From Heterostelium album PN500 (taxonomy: Eukaryota > Evosea > Eumycetozoa > Acytosteliales > Acytosteliaceae): a stretch of 64,000 nucleotides of DNA. The notes beneath the pieces were generated by a model. The model had not been told where the DNA came from, made no database searches, and saw nothing but the letters and a program-made list of their open reading frames with translations. The number at the start of each line of letters is the position of its first letter. The first letter of the stretch is position 1. The translations under genes were made by a program, and so were the position numbers. Positions 20,437-31,854 of this stretch are shown here, piece by piece. The DNA lies in assembly GCF_000004825.1 (NCBI RefSeq), contig NW_008805070.1, forward strand, positions 1,488,001-1,552,000, read 5' to 3'.

Positions 20437-21391
20437 ATTAAATGTTGTTTTTTTTTTTTCTTTAATCTATATAATCTATCTAATATTATTATTTTATTTA
20501 TTACTACTATATATTTATATATTATATTTATTAATAGAATTAATTATTTGTTTTATATCAATTTGATATTTTCTTATGAATAATATTTCATTATATTATA
20601 AATATATTAATCATGAATTACTACTACAATATAATTAAACTTTAAAGCTTTAAAGAGTGAAATACAAAAATGTAATATTAACAATAAATAACTATATTTA
20701 ATATTGTATAGTTGATAAAAAAAAAAAGTATAAAAGTAAAGAGTTAAATCGATCGTAAATGCAAAGACTTTTTAATAAAAATAAAAAAGCTATGCACTTT
20801 ATTATTATTTTTTTTTTTGATCAAAAACTCACCATTAGAAGAGAAATGACCAAAAATCTTAAAAATTTTTGAAAGAATCTTTAAAAAAATTTTCTGTCCA
20901 AATTTGGGGTTACATGAAAATTTGCCATACAAGATGTGTTGTCAAAGAAAACAATACAATGAACACTTTTTGTCGGTTAAAAAAGATAGATATTATTTGT
21001 AAAAACGAACAGAAAAAAAAAAAAAAGTGAAGTTATAACTACAATTTGTAAAAAAAAAACAAAAATTATATTCTTTATTTATTTAAGTTTAGTTGTGGAG
21101 AAAGAAGAAAAAAATACAATGACAGTTTGTGAAAAAACAAGAATAACCAATATACCAACTTTACAAGAATAATAAAATCTAATAAAGTGTGGCGTGTTGT
21201 TTATATTGTTTGATATTAAAAAAGGAAAAGGTTTTTGGAAGTTATTGATTATTTTGCAATGGTATGTTGTTTGTTTGTTTGTTTGAAAAAAATATTGGTT
21301 TTGTGTGAAATGAAAAGAATTCTCTTATACAATTAATTATTATTATTATTGTTATTATATTGGACATTGTTTTTTTTTTGATTTATAATAC

Positions 21392-21429
<38 letters not shown>

Positions 21430-21439
21430 TTTGATTGTT
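20437..21439. other. spacer, no gene seen
   Basis: About 1 kb of very A+T-rich sequence holding the promoter of the seven-transmembrane gene and the 3' flank of the kinase gene. It contains poly-A/T tracts and an ATT/ATA triplet microsatellite at 21394-21427. A minus-strand 62-codon stretch near 20744-20932 is low-complexity K/F/I and not convincing. Confidence 0.6.
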
Positions 21440-23186
21440 TTAAACTTTTGCACCAGGTCTTTTCAAATGTTCACTCTCGCTTACAAATGTGAAATCCTCG
21501 AAATTCTTTTGCATTGAACTGCTCAATCCTGGTTTCTCTGCAGAGAGTTTGGCAGTCTCTGCTAAAAATCCAGCATCCACTTGACTCGTGTCATTCTTTC
21601 CTTGCACTGGTGGAATAAATGGTGGTTTCAATTCTTTACGAACACATTTCTCCCAATCTATACCATGGAAAAATGGATGAGCTTTAATTGTTTTCGCTTC
21701 TTTTAATCTTTTATTTGGATCTCTTTCCAACAACTAGAAAAAACAAAACAATTAAAATGAACTGTTAATAATTCAAATTTATCTTTCCAATATGATAATA
21801 ATAATTAACAACTTACTGAAGAAATGAAATCTCTTGATTCTAATGAAAATTGAGGTGTAAATACTAATTTTTGATTCATGATATTACTGTACATAATTCT
21901 GATGTCCGAGTCGTAGAATGGCGGCAAACCAGAGAGCATTTCGTAGACGAGTGTTCCGAATGACCACCAATCGATCGCTTTTCCATAGGCTTCACCCTTG
22001 AGAATTTCTGGCGCTAGATATTCTGGAGTGCCGCAGAATGTGGCGGTACGATCGTCGTCGCTGAGCAGGCCTTCCTTGCTGATGCCATAGTCGGTGAGAC
22101 AGATGTGTCCATCCGAGGTCAGCAGTATATTCTCTGGTTTCAAATCGCGATACAATACACCGCTGTTGTGAAGATACTCCAAGCCGCAAACGATCTCTGC
22201 GCAGTAGAAACGCACACGATCCAAGTCGAAACGCTCCTCGTTCTGCAAGTGGAAAAACAGCTCACCACCATTGATGTAATCCATGATAAAGTAGAGTTTG
22301 TCGTCGGTCTGGAACGAGTAGTTCAAGTTTATCAGGAATGGATGCACCAGTTTCTGGAGAATATTCTTTTCGGCGCGAGTGTGGTCGATTTCCTTGCGCT
22401 CCAAGATGTTCTTCTTGTTGAGCACCTTCATCGCGTAGATCATACCGGTGTCTTTCTTGCGCACCTGCAACACCTTGCCAAAACTACCCTTACCAATGAC
22501 ATTCAGCAGATCAAAGTCCTCGACACCGACACGCTCCTTTGCAGTGGTACGCATCTTGCCGAGTGTTCGATTCAGCACCTCGATCCAAGATTGCATCTCC
22601 TCTGGCGAAGTTGCCTTCATATAATAGGTTCGCTCAGGTGTTATCACCTCAAACAAATTCTTCTTTTTTCTCTGTGATTGAACAACACTACTAACATTCT
22701 TTAAATGAATAATTCCCAATTCACAAGTATTCTGTAAAATAATAATCGATAATAATATTTTTTAGTACAAAAAAAAAAAAATGATTAGTTAAAGTTATCT
22801 GATTATTATAGTGTTTGTATGAGTGTTTGTTTATATTTTTCGATTTTGATTGTCTGTATGTGTGTTTGTGTGTGTGTATTTAAATAAATCTATTTTTTCC
22901 ATTGGATTTTTGTGTTGTATGAAAAATAAATTTTAGTATGCACACCCACACATTGTTATACTAAAATGAATGTAGATTGATTTACTTTGTTTATTTTGTA
23001 TTGGTTGACTATGAATCTATTACTATTATTATTCTGATTGAATATGATTATGAATATGTGATTGTTGTGTATACGTACAGCATTCTTTGAGTAATATATA
23101 GAGCCATTTTTAAGTACACACCATCGTTTTCTCCATGTCTTTATGGAACCACCTTCCTTTGTTAAAAATCCTTGTTTATCTGCCAT
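21440..23186 (-). CDS. pkbA: PKB/Akt-type AGC kinase with PH domain
   Basis: Three exons, 23186-23079, 22731-21817 and 21733-21440, all phase 0, give 438 residues. The PH domain (about 4-93, GFLTKEGGSIKTWRKRWCVL) should bind PIP3 at the leading edge. Kinase landmarks: GKGSFGKV 116-123, K138, the YRDLKPEN loop with D232, a metal-binding motif that reads DYG (250-252) instead of DFG, and the T-loop TFCGTPEYLAPE with T267 as the PDK1 site. The C-terminal tail has the AGC hydrophobic motif FEDFTF (419-424), where T423 is the TORC2 site equivalent. Length and order match D. discoideum PkbA, which acts in chemotaxis and polarity, rather than the PH-less PKBR1. The Phe-to-Tyr change is conservative and the enzyme should be active. 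It is divergent from the TBC gene. Confidence 0.93.
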
Positions 23187-24003
23187 TGTCAAATTAATTG
23201 ATTGATAGCAATCAAATCTAATTAATCGATGTAGATAATGAAAACAAAAAAAAATGAAAATAAAAACAAAAAAAAAAAAAATACAATCCATAAAAAAAAA
23301 ACAGAGAACAAAAAAATAAATCTGACAAAAACAAAAAAAAAAAAAAAAAAACTATCGATTTTTAATATTAAATATCATTAAAATTATAATTTTATTATTT
23401 TAACATTGTTTTTTTTTGATATTATTTTAAAAATATTTATCAATAAGTGTAAAATATAATTACACCTTTTATATTATTTATATTTTCTAATCTTATTTGT
23501 TGTATTTAATATTCAAATCAATCTAAAAAATCTTCAACAACAAAGATAAAAATAATTTTTTTAATTTAAAAAATCATAGAAATTTTTTTGTTTTGACATG
23601 TTTTATATCTAAAAAAAGATTGTTATCTTAATTTTTATTTTGTTAATATTATTATTTATAGATAGATAGATACTGTATTATTAGTTGTAGATTATTAATT
23701 TATATATTAAGTAAATTCTATATCACTAAATAAATAAATAAAGAAAAGAGAAAAAAAAACAATAGAGATTGTTTGTGTTTGTTTGTTTGTTTGTTTATTT
23801 ATACAGGATAAGATTTACAGATAGATTTATATTTATATAAAATAGAAATAAATAGCAAAAAGGAAGAGATAGAAAATAAGATATTTAGATATATCTAATC
23901 TAATAGTTTGTTTATTGATATAGCAACTATTTTTATAATTGTTTATAGAGAGGAGTTGGGTTAGTTTAAGAATAACAACTTAAACAAAAAGAGCAACTAA
24001 ATA
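23187..24003. promoter_or_regulatory. divergent promoter region of pkbA and the F-box/TBC gene
   Basis: 817 bases between two outward-facing ATGs. They are dominated by A and T tracts (22-base A run near 23330) and GTTT microrepeats near 23773-23795. No coding stretch is present. Confidence 0.5.
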
Positions 24004-26007
24004 ATGATGAATAGATCAATTTCACCCGTTAGATTATCACCTTCAACACCAGTTAGTTCTTCACCTGTATTAAATGGAAAGTCTAATTCGATTCAAATAA
24101 ATAATAATAATAATAATATAAATGGTGCAACAACAACAACAACATCATCATCATATAAAAGATTATATAATCGAGCAAGACAACAGTTTTCATTTCAAGA
24201 GTTGGCAGGTACCGATCTGACGTTGCTCATGGAGGAGAGTCTGTTGATTCGTGTGTTTCAGTTTCTAAGCTATCACGATCTCTTTGTGGTGAAACGTGTC
24301 TGTTCTCGATGGAGACCTCTCTGTGAGAACAAAGATTGTTATGCCGGACTCGATATGCAATCGTTCATTCACAACTGCAGGTATCTACCAAAGGCGGTGT
24401 TGGCTGCCTACATCTCGACACTTGATATGGAGGGAGAGGAAATCGATGCACTCAAAATGGTATGTCGTGAGATACCCAGAGTGATTCTACCAGACGATCC
24501 ATCACCACCACCACAACTATCATCATCAACAACATCAACAACAGCCACTTCAACAACGACAACAACAACAACCACCAGTAAATCAAATGGAATCAATGGA
24601 TTCCTCCAAGATTTAAGTAGTAGTTTCAATAGTATTAGTAGTTTAACGATTAGCGGTGGATCGAAATCGAATGGTCATCTTAGAACACACTCTAGCAATG
24701 GAATTCACCAAGATGACACATTCGGTTCATTAACTAGTTCGAACTCAAGCAATGGATCACTGTCATCCTCCTATGAATCACCATCATTAATGTCAAGTAA
24801 TAGTTCATCAACACCAACATCAACAAGAAGTAAGTGTTTGAAACAAAAATAGCAATTTTAGAAGCAATGAAAATACTTATTAAACCATTTATATTTATAT
24901 TAATAATTACAGAAAATGTAGATAAAGAAACTCAGAAAAAAGAAAAGTTAAGAAGAGAACGAGAAAAGAGAATGGAAGAAGCTATAAAGAATATGGAACG
25001 ACGATATATTACCGAATTGGGAGAAGAAGAAATCATCAAAGAAAGTTAAAGAATTGATTTTCCAAGGTATACCTTCACTATCAAGAGAGAAAGCATGGCC
25101 ATTATTAATTGGAAATGATTTAAACATTACACCTGGTATGTTTTTTTATTATATGTCTGATTGGAATGCAATCTAAATATTAACAAATATTTTGATTTGT
25201 TGTTATTTAGAGTTATTTTCAATTTTTGGAGCAAGAGCAGAGAGAGCAAAACAAAAAGGAGAATCTTCACTGGGTCGTGAAGGTACTGTTACACTTATTC
25301 AGTTGGATCTACCAAGAACTTTTCCAATGTTATCGATTTTTCAAAATGAAGGACCTTATCACCATAAGCTTGCTGCTGTACTCGAAGCCTACGTTTGCTA
25401 TCGACCGGACGTTGGCTATGTTCAAGGAATGTCCTACTTGGCAGCAATATTTTTATTAATTTTAGACGAATATCAAGCATTCGTTTGTTTATCAAATCTT
25501 TTAAATAATCCATGTTATATGACTTTCTATACAATGAATTTACCACAAGTAAGTAGTACTAGCTATTTAAATAATAATAATAATTCTGATTAATATTAAT
25601 AATTAATTATTTTTTAGATGGAAGTTTATATGAGAGCAATGGATTCACTTTTACAAATTCATATACCAAAAGTACATAGACATCTGAAGGAAATGGGTAT
25701 TCAACCAGATATTTTTATGATCGATTGGGTTCTTACTATATTTTCAAAGGCATTGCCACTGGATGTAGCTACACACGTTTGGGACTATCTCTTTTTAGAG
25801 AAAGAGACCTTCATTTTCCAAGTGGCACTGGGAATCCTAAAGATGTATTCAAAGGAATTGGAGACTGGTGATTTCGACCAATGTATGACACTGCTTACAC
25901 ATCTGCCACCAGACATTGACGATGACGAACTTTTCCAACACATTGCAACTTTTAATATTAAACCAGAGCAATTCGCCAAACTTCTCAATGAAAAGTCATC
26001 ACCATAA
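24004..26007 (+). CDS. F-box plus TBC-domain Rab-GAP (TBC1D12/14-like), one apparent frameshift
   Basis: Four exons: 24004-24829, 24913-25135, 25211-25548 and 25618-26007. An F-box lies at residues 73-115 (MEESLLIRVFQFLSYHDLFVVKRVCSRW), then S/T-rich linkers, a charged coiled coil (KEKLRREREKRMEEAIKN), and a TBC domain with both catalytic motifs: IQLDLPR (IxxDxxR arginine finger) and YVQG (glutamine finger). The TBC start WNDDILPNWEKKK...VKELIFQGIPS and the rest are closest to TBC1D12/TBC1D14, which act on Rab11-type recycling and autophagy. The summed exon length is 1777, one more than a multiple of three: the frame must skip one base near 24987-24993 (AAG-A-ATA-TGG) to pass from the coiled coil into the TBC domain. 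That may be a sequencing or assembly indel, a real +1 shift or an allele defect. Confidence 0.85.
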
Positions 26008-26023
26008 CATTGGAATTACTTTA

Positions 26024-26263
26024 TCAAGGATATCCTTTTAATAAATTAAACACAACCATATTTAAATATGTTTTGGAAATCAAACATATTAATCTTATAT
26101 AAACAAAACTATTTTTTTTATTATTAAAGTTTTTGATTAATATAATATTTGTGTAATCTGAGTTGATAGCAAATTCGATCACTCTTTCTTTGACTGCTTC
26201 TTCGAGTTTTGTTAAAACAAGTTGAAACCCCGTTCGGTCTGACATACATACATACACATACAA
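26024..26263 (-). CDS. possible small gene, about 73-79 residues
   Basis: An open minus-strand frame begins in a GTAT/CATA microsatellite and, from the ATG at 26245, reads MSDRTGFQLVLTKLEEAVKE, a plausible amphipathic helix. The second half is I/N/K-rich and looks like translated spacer, so an intron after about residue 40 or simple chance is possible. It lies in the 542-base gap between two convergent genes, where a real gene would be tightly squeezed. Confidence 0.2.
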   Translation of the reverse strand: MYVYVCMSDRTGFQLVLTKLEEAVKERVIEFAINSDYTNIILIKNFNNKKNSFVYIRLICLISKTYLNMVVFNLLKGYP

Positions 26264-26549
26264 AGATTATTATTCATTTATTATTTAATTCTTAAGATTA
26301 ATAGAATATTTTATTTTATACATTAAAGTTTTATTTTGGTTGTTTTGTTGTTGTTTGTTGTTAAATGTTGGAATGATTTGAATTTGGTTTAGTTTATAGA
26401 AAAAAATAATTAATTATATATAGTAATGTATACAATCTTGTGATAATAATAATTTTTTTTTCGTTGTTTTGTTGGTTGGTTGGTTGGTTGTTGTGTTGTT
26501 GTAATGACAATGAGTGAGTTGTATGTTTTGTTGTTGGTTGGTTGTTTGT

Positions 26550-28179
26550 TTAATTGTAAACCATGTATTTTGGAGTGGCAGAAAATTTAGCATATGATTT
26601 AATGACCTTGTCGATGGCCTCCAAGAAATCCTTTTCTGTTACAATCTTTCTACGTGCACGAATTGCAAACATACCGGCTTCAGTACAGACGGAACGAATG
26701 TCGGCACCGGTCGAGTTTGGACAGAGACGAGCCAACAACTCGAAACGGATATCACGAGCGCACGACATTGTCTTGGCGTGGATGGTAAAGATGTGTGCAC
26801 GACCCTCCAAGTCTGGCAAACCGAATTCGACCTTACGATCCAAACGACCGGGACGCAACAACGCTGGATCGAGTGTGTCCGGTCTGTTGGTGGCCATCAA
26901 CACCTTGATGTTACCACGTGGATCGAAACCATCGAGCTGATTGATCAACTCGAGCATAGTACGTTGCACCTCATTGTCACCACCGGCACCATCATCGAAA
27001 CGGGCACCTCCAATGGCGTCGACCTCATCAAAGAAAATAATACAGGCCTTCTTGGAACGTGCCATCTGGAAGAGATCACGAACCATTCTGGCACCCTCAC
27101 CAACATACTTTTGGACCAACTCACTACCAATGACACGAACGAATGCTGCATCGGTACGATTGGCAACAGCACGTGCACACAATGTCTTACCTGTACCTGG
27201 TGGACCATACATTAAAACACCCTTTGGTGGATCAATACCTAACTCTACAAATTTCTCTGGCTACAATATTATTATTATTATAATAATTTAAAGCAATGTT
27301 AATAACAACAAATTAAATTATATAATGATTGAAAAGTAAGATATATGGTTGTTGGTGTCACTTTAGTTTCCACCATTCCACATATTCCAAACTTTCATTA
27401 AATTAAACCTACATGTAATAATGGCATTTCAACTACTTCTCTTAGTTTTTCAATTTGTTCTTTACAACCACCGACATCCTTATATGTAATATCTGGCTTC
27501 TCTTCAACTTGCATCATTGTTACTGATGCGTCAATCTTTGGTGGCAATGGAATTTGAATTTGATATTTATTACGATCAACACTTTAATATAATAAGATAT
27601 AGTAGATAGTTATATTTATATTAATATTGTATTTATATTTAAAATTTAAAATATTTTAATTTATACTTACCCAACACGAATACCTTCTTCAACATCGGTT
27701 GGTGACAACTTGTCACCGAGTGCCACTACAAACTTGGCGATTTGCTTGACAGTGATAATATATTTGGCGTTGGGAGTGCCTTGATTAATGATTTTTGTAC
27801 AACGTGCTACTTGTAAGGGTGGTTCCTCATTGATTGAGTTCTTGTCTACGATGAGATCCCATTGTGATGGTGGTGCAATACCAGTATCTGATTCTTTAAT
27901 TCCACATATCTCATTTACTTTTGCTGTCATCTTTTTAATATCATCTTCTAACGTCTTGATTGATTTAGTATATGGTCCAACTCCCTATGAAGATTAATTA
28001 ATAAATCAATAGAACAAACAAACAAACAAATCCTGATATTAATAACTATAATTTTCATATGAATAAATAACTGAATAAATACATACATAGCTTTTTAAAA
28101 GTGCAATATCACCTTCATCCAAAGCCTTTGGAGCTACTTCATTAATCATCTCATCTTCAATCTCTTCTTTGTTTACCAT
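26550..28179 (-). CDS. psmC2: 26S proteasome regulatory ATPase Rpt1 (subunit 7)
   Basis: Four exons, 28179-28087, 27984-27671, 27581-27413 and 27260-26550, in frame, give 428 residues, the usual Rpt1 length. The N-terminal part ([20 protein letters not shown]) and [28 protein letters not shown] are Rpt1-specific. Walker A is GPPGTGKT at 211-218, followed by pore-loop residues KYVGEGAR, Walker [12 protein letters not shown], sensor ATNRP and the arginine fingers RPGRLDRK. It is one of the six AAA ATPases of the 19S base, which unfold ubiquitinated substrates and open the 20S gate. The ending KYMVYN lacks a strict HbYX tail. It shares a 476-base divergent promoter with the UTP21 gene. Confidence 0.97.
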
Positions 28180-28655
28180 CTTTTGTAACTCTTCTCTTTA
28201 AAACTAATCTATAAAAAATATATATATAATGTAACTTATTAATAATATAAAAAAAATGAAATAATTAATTAAAAAAATAAATAAAAATAACAAATTCTAT
28301 CTTTTTTTTTTAAAAAATTTTAAAAATTAAATGATTAAAGTAAGGATGAACATCAATTTCAATATATTTAAAAAAAATTAATCAATATTTAATTTTTTTT
28401 TTTTTTTGTTTTTTGATTCACACAAGTCTCAAGTCGATTTTTTCGAACTTCTTTTGCAAACTATTTTTTTCATAAAATTTAAAAAAAATTAAATTTAACA
28501 AAAACGAACGATTTGATAGATTACCATTATTGTTTATTTATTTATTTATTTTTATTTTATTTTTATTCTATTTTAATATTAAAAAGTTTATATTGGTTTA
28601 GATTTTTTGATATTAGTTAGTAGTATCAATATATAATAAATAGAATAAAAGAAAA
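28180..28655. promoter_or_regulatory. shared divergent promoter of psmC2 and utp21
   Basis: 476 bases between the two start codons, over 80% A+T by eye, with a 16-base T tract near 28392-28407. A proteasome gene and a ribosome-biogenesis gene are paired here; co-regulation is possible but no shared element is identifiable. Confidence 0.5.
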
Positions 28656-31600
28656 ATGGATAATCATTTATTTAGACCATTCAGAGCATTGGGATATATT
28701 ACATCGAATGTACCATTCCAATTGAAATCAGAGAATCTGATATATACCATCATGGTATCTATTGGTAATTCTTTCCAGCTTATACATGTATGTCTATTAT
28801 TAACATCATAGTCAATCATTGTTGTTATTAAAATTATACTAATATAATCATTCAATCTATTACCTATGTATTAATAAAACTACAGTCAGATAAATTGATT
28901 CCATATATGACATCTGCAAGTCAAATAGGAAAAATAAAAACAATGCAATTTTATGCACGTGAATTCTATGTTACAAATTCAAAGAACAATATAAATCTAT
29001 GGAAAGGACCTGTAAGTAGTAGTAGTAGTTTAGCAAATTTGAATTTATTAAAATTGAAGAAACGATTATTTGTTAATTGATTCATATCGTTGTTATTTTA
29101 TTAGAATATTGAAAATACATTTACAGGACATTCAGCTTCAGTAACAGGATTATTGGTTTTGGATAATATTTTGCTTTCATTGTCAAAGAACAATGAGTTG
29201 ATGATGTGGGATTTGGAGAGTAGAGTCAAATTTACCAGTCAATTGCCATCGATCGATGCTAAACAATTTAGAATTACAACGATGTTCCATCCAGCCAACT
29301 ATTTCAATAAGGTGTTGTTGGGATCGGAACAGGGTTCACTTCAACTCTGGAATCTCAAGACCAAGAAGATGATCTATAGTTTTGCAGGTTGGGGATCACC
29401 TGTTCTCTCGATTGCTCAATCGCCTGCAATCAATATTGTAGCGATCGGTCTTGCCGATGGTCGTGTCATCTTGCACGACTTAAAGTCGGACGCGACTGTC
29501 GCCACACTCTCTCAGAAGGGTGGAGTCACCTCTATTTCATTCCGTAGCGATGGAACCGCTCATATGGCAACAGCAAACGCACAAGGAAAGATTAATATCT
29601 GGGATTTGGAGAAGAAGCGATTGGTCGTGTCGCAGCGAGCGCATGTTGGCGCGATCGGTGCCGCACAGTACTTCCGTGACGAACCGATTATGTTGACCAA
29701 CGGAAATGATAACTCACTGAAAGTATGGACTTTCCACGATACAACTAGAAGCGCACCTATTTTGTTGCGTGAGCGTAGTGGACACCCATCGCCACCCAGC
29801 CAAATCCGATTCTTCACCGACGACGACATGATTACGATGTCGGCCGGTGCACTGCGTCACATGAATATCAACTACAGTTTCTTGAATCGTGTGTTGAGTA
29901 AGAAGGATAGTAAGATTGACCAGCTGCGTGCATTCGATTGCAATGCCAGACAGCATCGTGCTTTCGACACGGTGGTGAGTGCCGCCGACGGACAGCGTAT
30001 CGCGCGTACTTGGAACGTAGAGAATTTCACCATTGGACAACATCAAATGGATGCCGGTGCCAATATTTCTAGTATTGCCGTTTCAACTTGTGGACATTTC
30101 GCCATATTGGGTAGTGTCAACGGACATATCACCAAATACAACATGCAATCCGGTTTGAAACGTGGCAAAGTCGATGCAAAGTATCAACACTCCAATGCCA
30201 TCAGTGGATTGTTTGTCGATCCAACCAATAAATATATAGTAAGCGGTTCCATCGATGGAAGAATCACATTCTGGTTGCTCTCCAACATGACAATCGACAG
30301 AAACATACCGTTGGGTACAGAGGTACTCGCTATCAAGCATCACGCAGAGTCAGGATTGTATGCAGTGGTTTGCGGTGATAATGTTGTGAGAGTGTTTGAC
30401 ATTGCTCAAGATGTTCCAGTAAGAGTATTCGATATCGGTCAAACAGTAGTTGATATTAGTTTCAGTTCGGACGGTCGTTGGCTTGTGATTGCCGGTGAGG
30501 AGCAACTCAGAGTATACGACATCCCATCGAGTGCATTGCTAGACTGGTTCTTGGTTCACAAGAAATTGACATCGATTGCCTTCTCACCAAGAGGAGACTA
30601 CCTCATTTCCACTCACGAGAATCAGCTGCCTGTCTATCTCTGGACCAATCAATCATACTTTGGATCGACCATGCTCGAGAAACCATCGGATGTTCCAACC
30701 TACCTCGACATGCCATCACATCAATCCGACCAAAAATCAATCTCATCAGATGATAGCAACGATAAGGAAACAGGAGAAGCGGAAGTAGATAAAGATCAAG
30801 GTGTACCTGTAAATGATATCGATATGGAAGATGACAACGATAATAATGATCAAGACAATCAAGAAGAGAATGACGATGAGAATCATGTTATTGTAGATCA
30901 AATTGGATCGTTGATTACATTGACACAGATACAAAAGTCAAAGTGGAATACCCTGTTGAATCTAGATACCATTAAGAAGCGTAATAAACCAATCGCTTCA
31001 CAAATGAAACCAGAGTTGGCACCATTCTTTTTATCGACAATCACAGGATTGGAACCAAAGTTTGCTACAGAGACAGAGACTGCTTCTGAGCAATCAAAGA
31101 AAGATAGTAATAATAATAGTAAATCAACAGAACAAGATGGTGAAGATGATGAAGAGAAAGATCCCGAGGGTTGGGAAGATTGGGTTACACCAAACGACGA
31201 AACAGAGCAAGACGATGAAGATGATTCAACAAGTAACGATAAGGTATTAAAGAAGAACAAGCTCAATGGATTTTCAAGAAGTTTTAATAATGATGCGAAA
31301 ACTATATTATCAAAAGCATTAGAGAATTCATATAAATCACAAAATTGTAAGTTATTACATTGTAGTTTAATATAATAAGCTGAGATCTGTTTATATTAAT
31401 AATAATTTATATTCTTTGTAATTAACAATAATGTAGATAGTAAAGTATTGAAATTATTTAAAAAGATGACACCTTCTGCTATTGATTATGAAATACGATC
31501 ACTTTCTACTACAGAGAATGCTGGTATCGATATTCATATGATGGTAGATTTCCTTTGTTACCAACTTCGTAGTAACGATGATTTCGATATGATTCAATCG

Positions 31601-31768
31601 TTGGTTACAATGTTGTTGCGAGTACACGGTGATCAGCTATACTCTGAGAACTTCAAAGAGGATCTCGAACAACTGAAACAATCACAACAAATCGGTTGGT
31701 CAAGACTACAAAAGATGTTCCATGCCAACATTTGTATGTTAAGATATTTCACCAATACTTTACAATAA
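28656..31768 (+). CDS. utp21: UTP21/WDR36, SSU processome UTP-B subunit
   Basis: Four exons, 28656-28787, 28886-29011, 29105-31346 and 31437-31768, in frame, give 943 residues. The start FRPFRALGYITSNVPF is the family signature. WD repeats form two tandem propellers over residues about 30-640 (for example NFTIGQHQMDAGANISSIAV and HSNAISGLFVDPTNKYIVSGS). A Q/D/E-rich acidic linker follows (about 665-745), then the Utp21 C-terminal domain (AKTILSKALENSYKS through KVLKLFKKMTPSAIDYEIRSL). The protein acts in the nucleolus within UTP-B on the 35S pre-rRNA and U3 snoRNP during 18S maturation. The fourth exon is confirmed by continuity of the C-terminal helical domain across the GTAAGT/TAG junction. 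Confidence 0.95.
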
Positions 31769-31854
31769 ATTAAATAAAATAACATAAATTAAATTTAAAA
31801 TAAACTAAAATATATAAAGTAAAGAAAGTATTAAAAAAACTTTCTCTCTATTTA

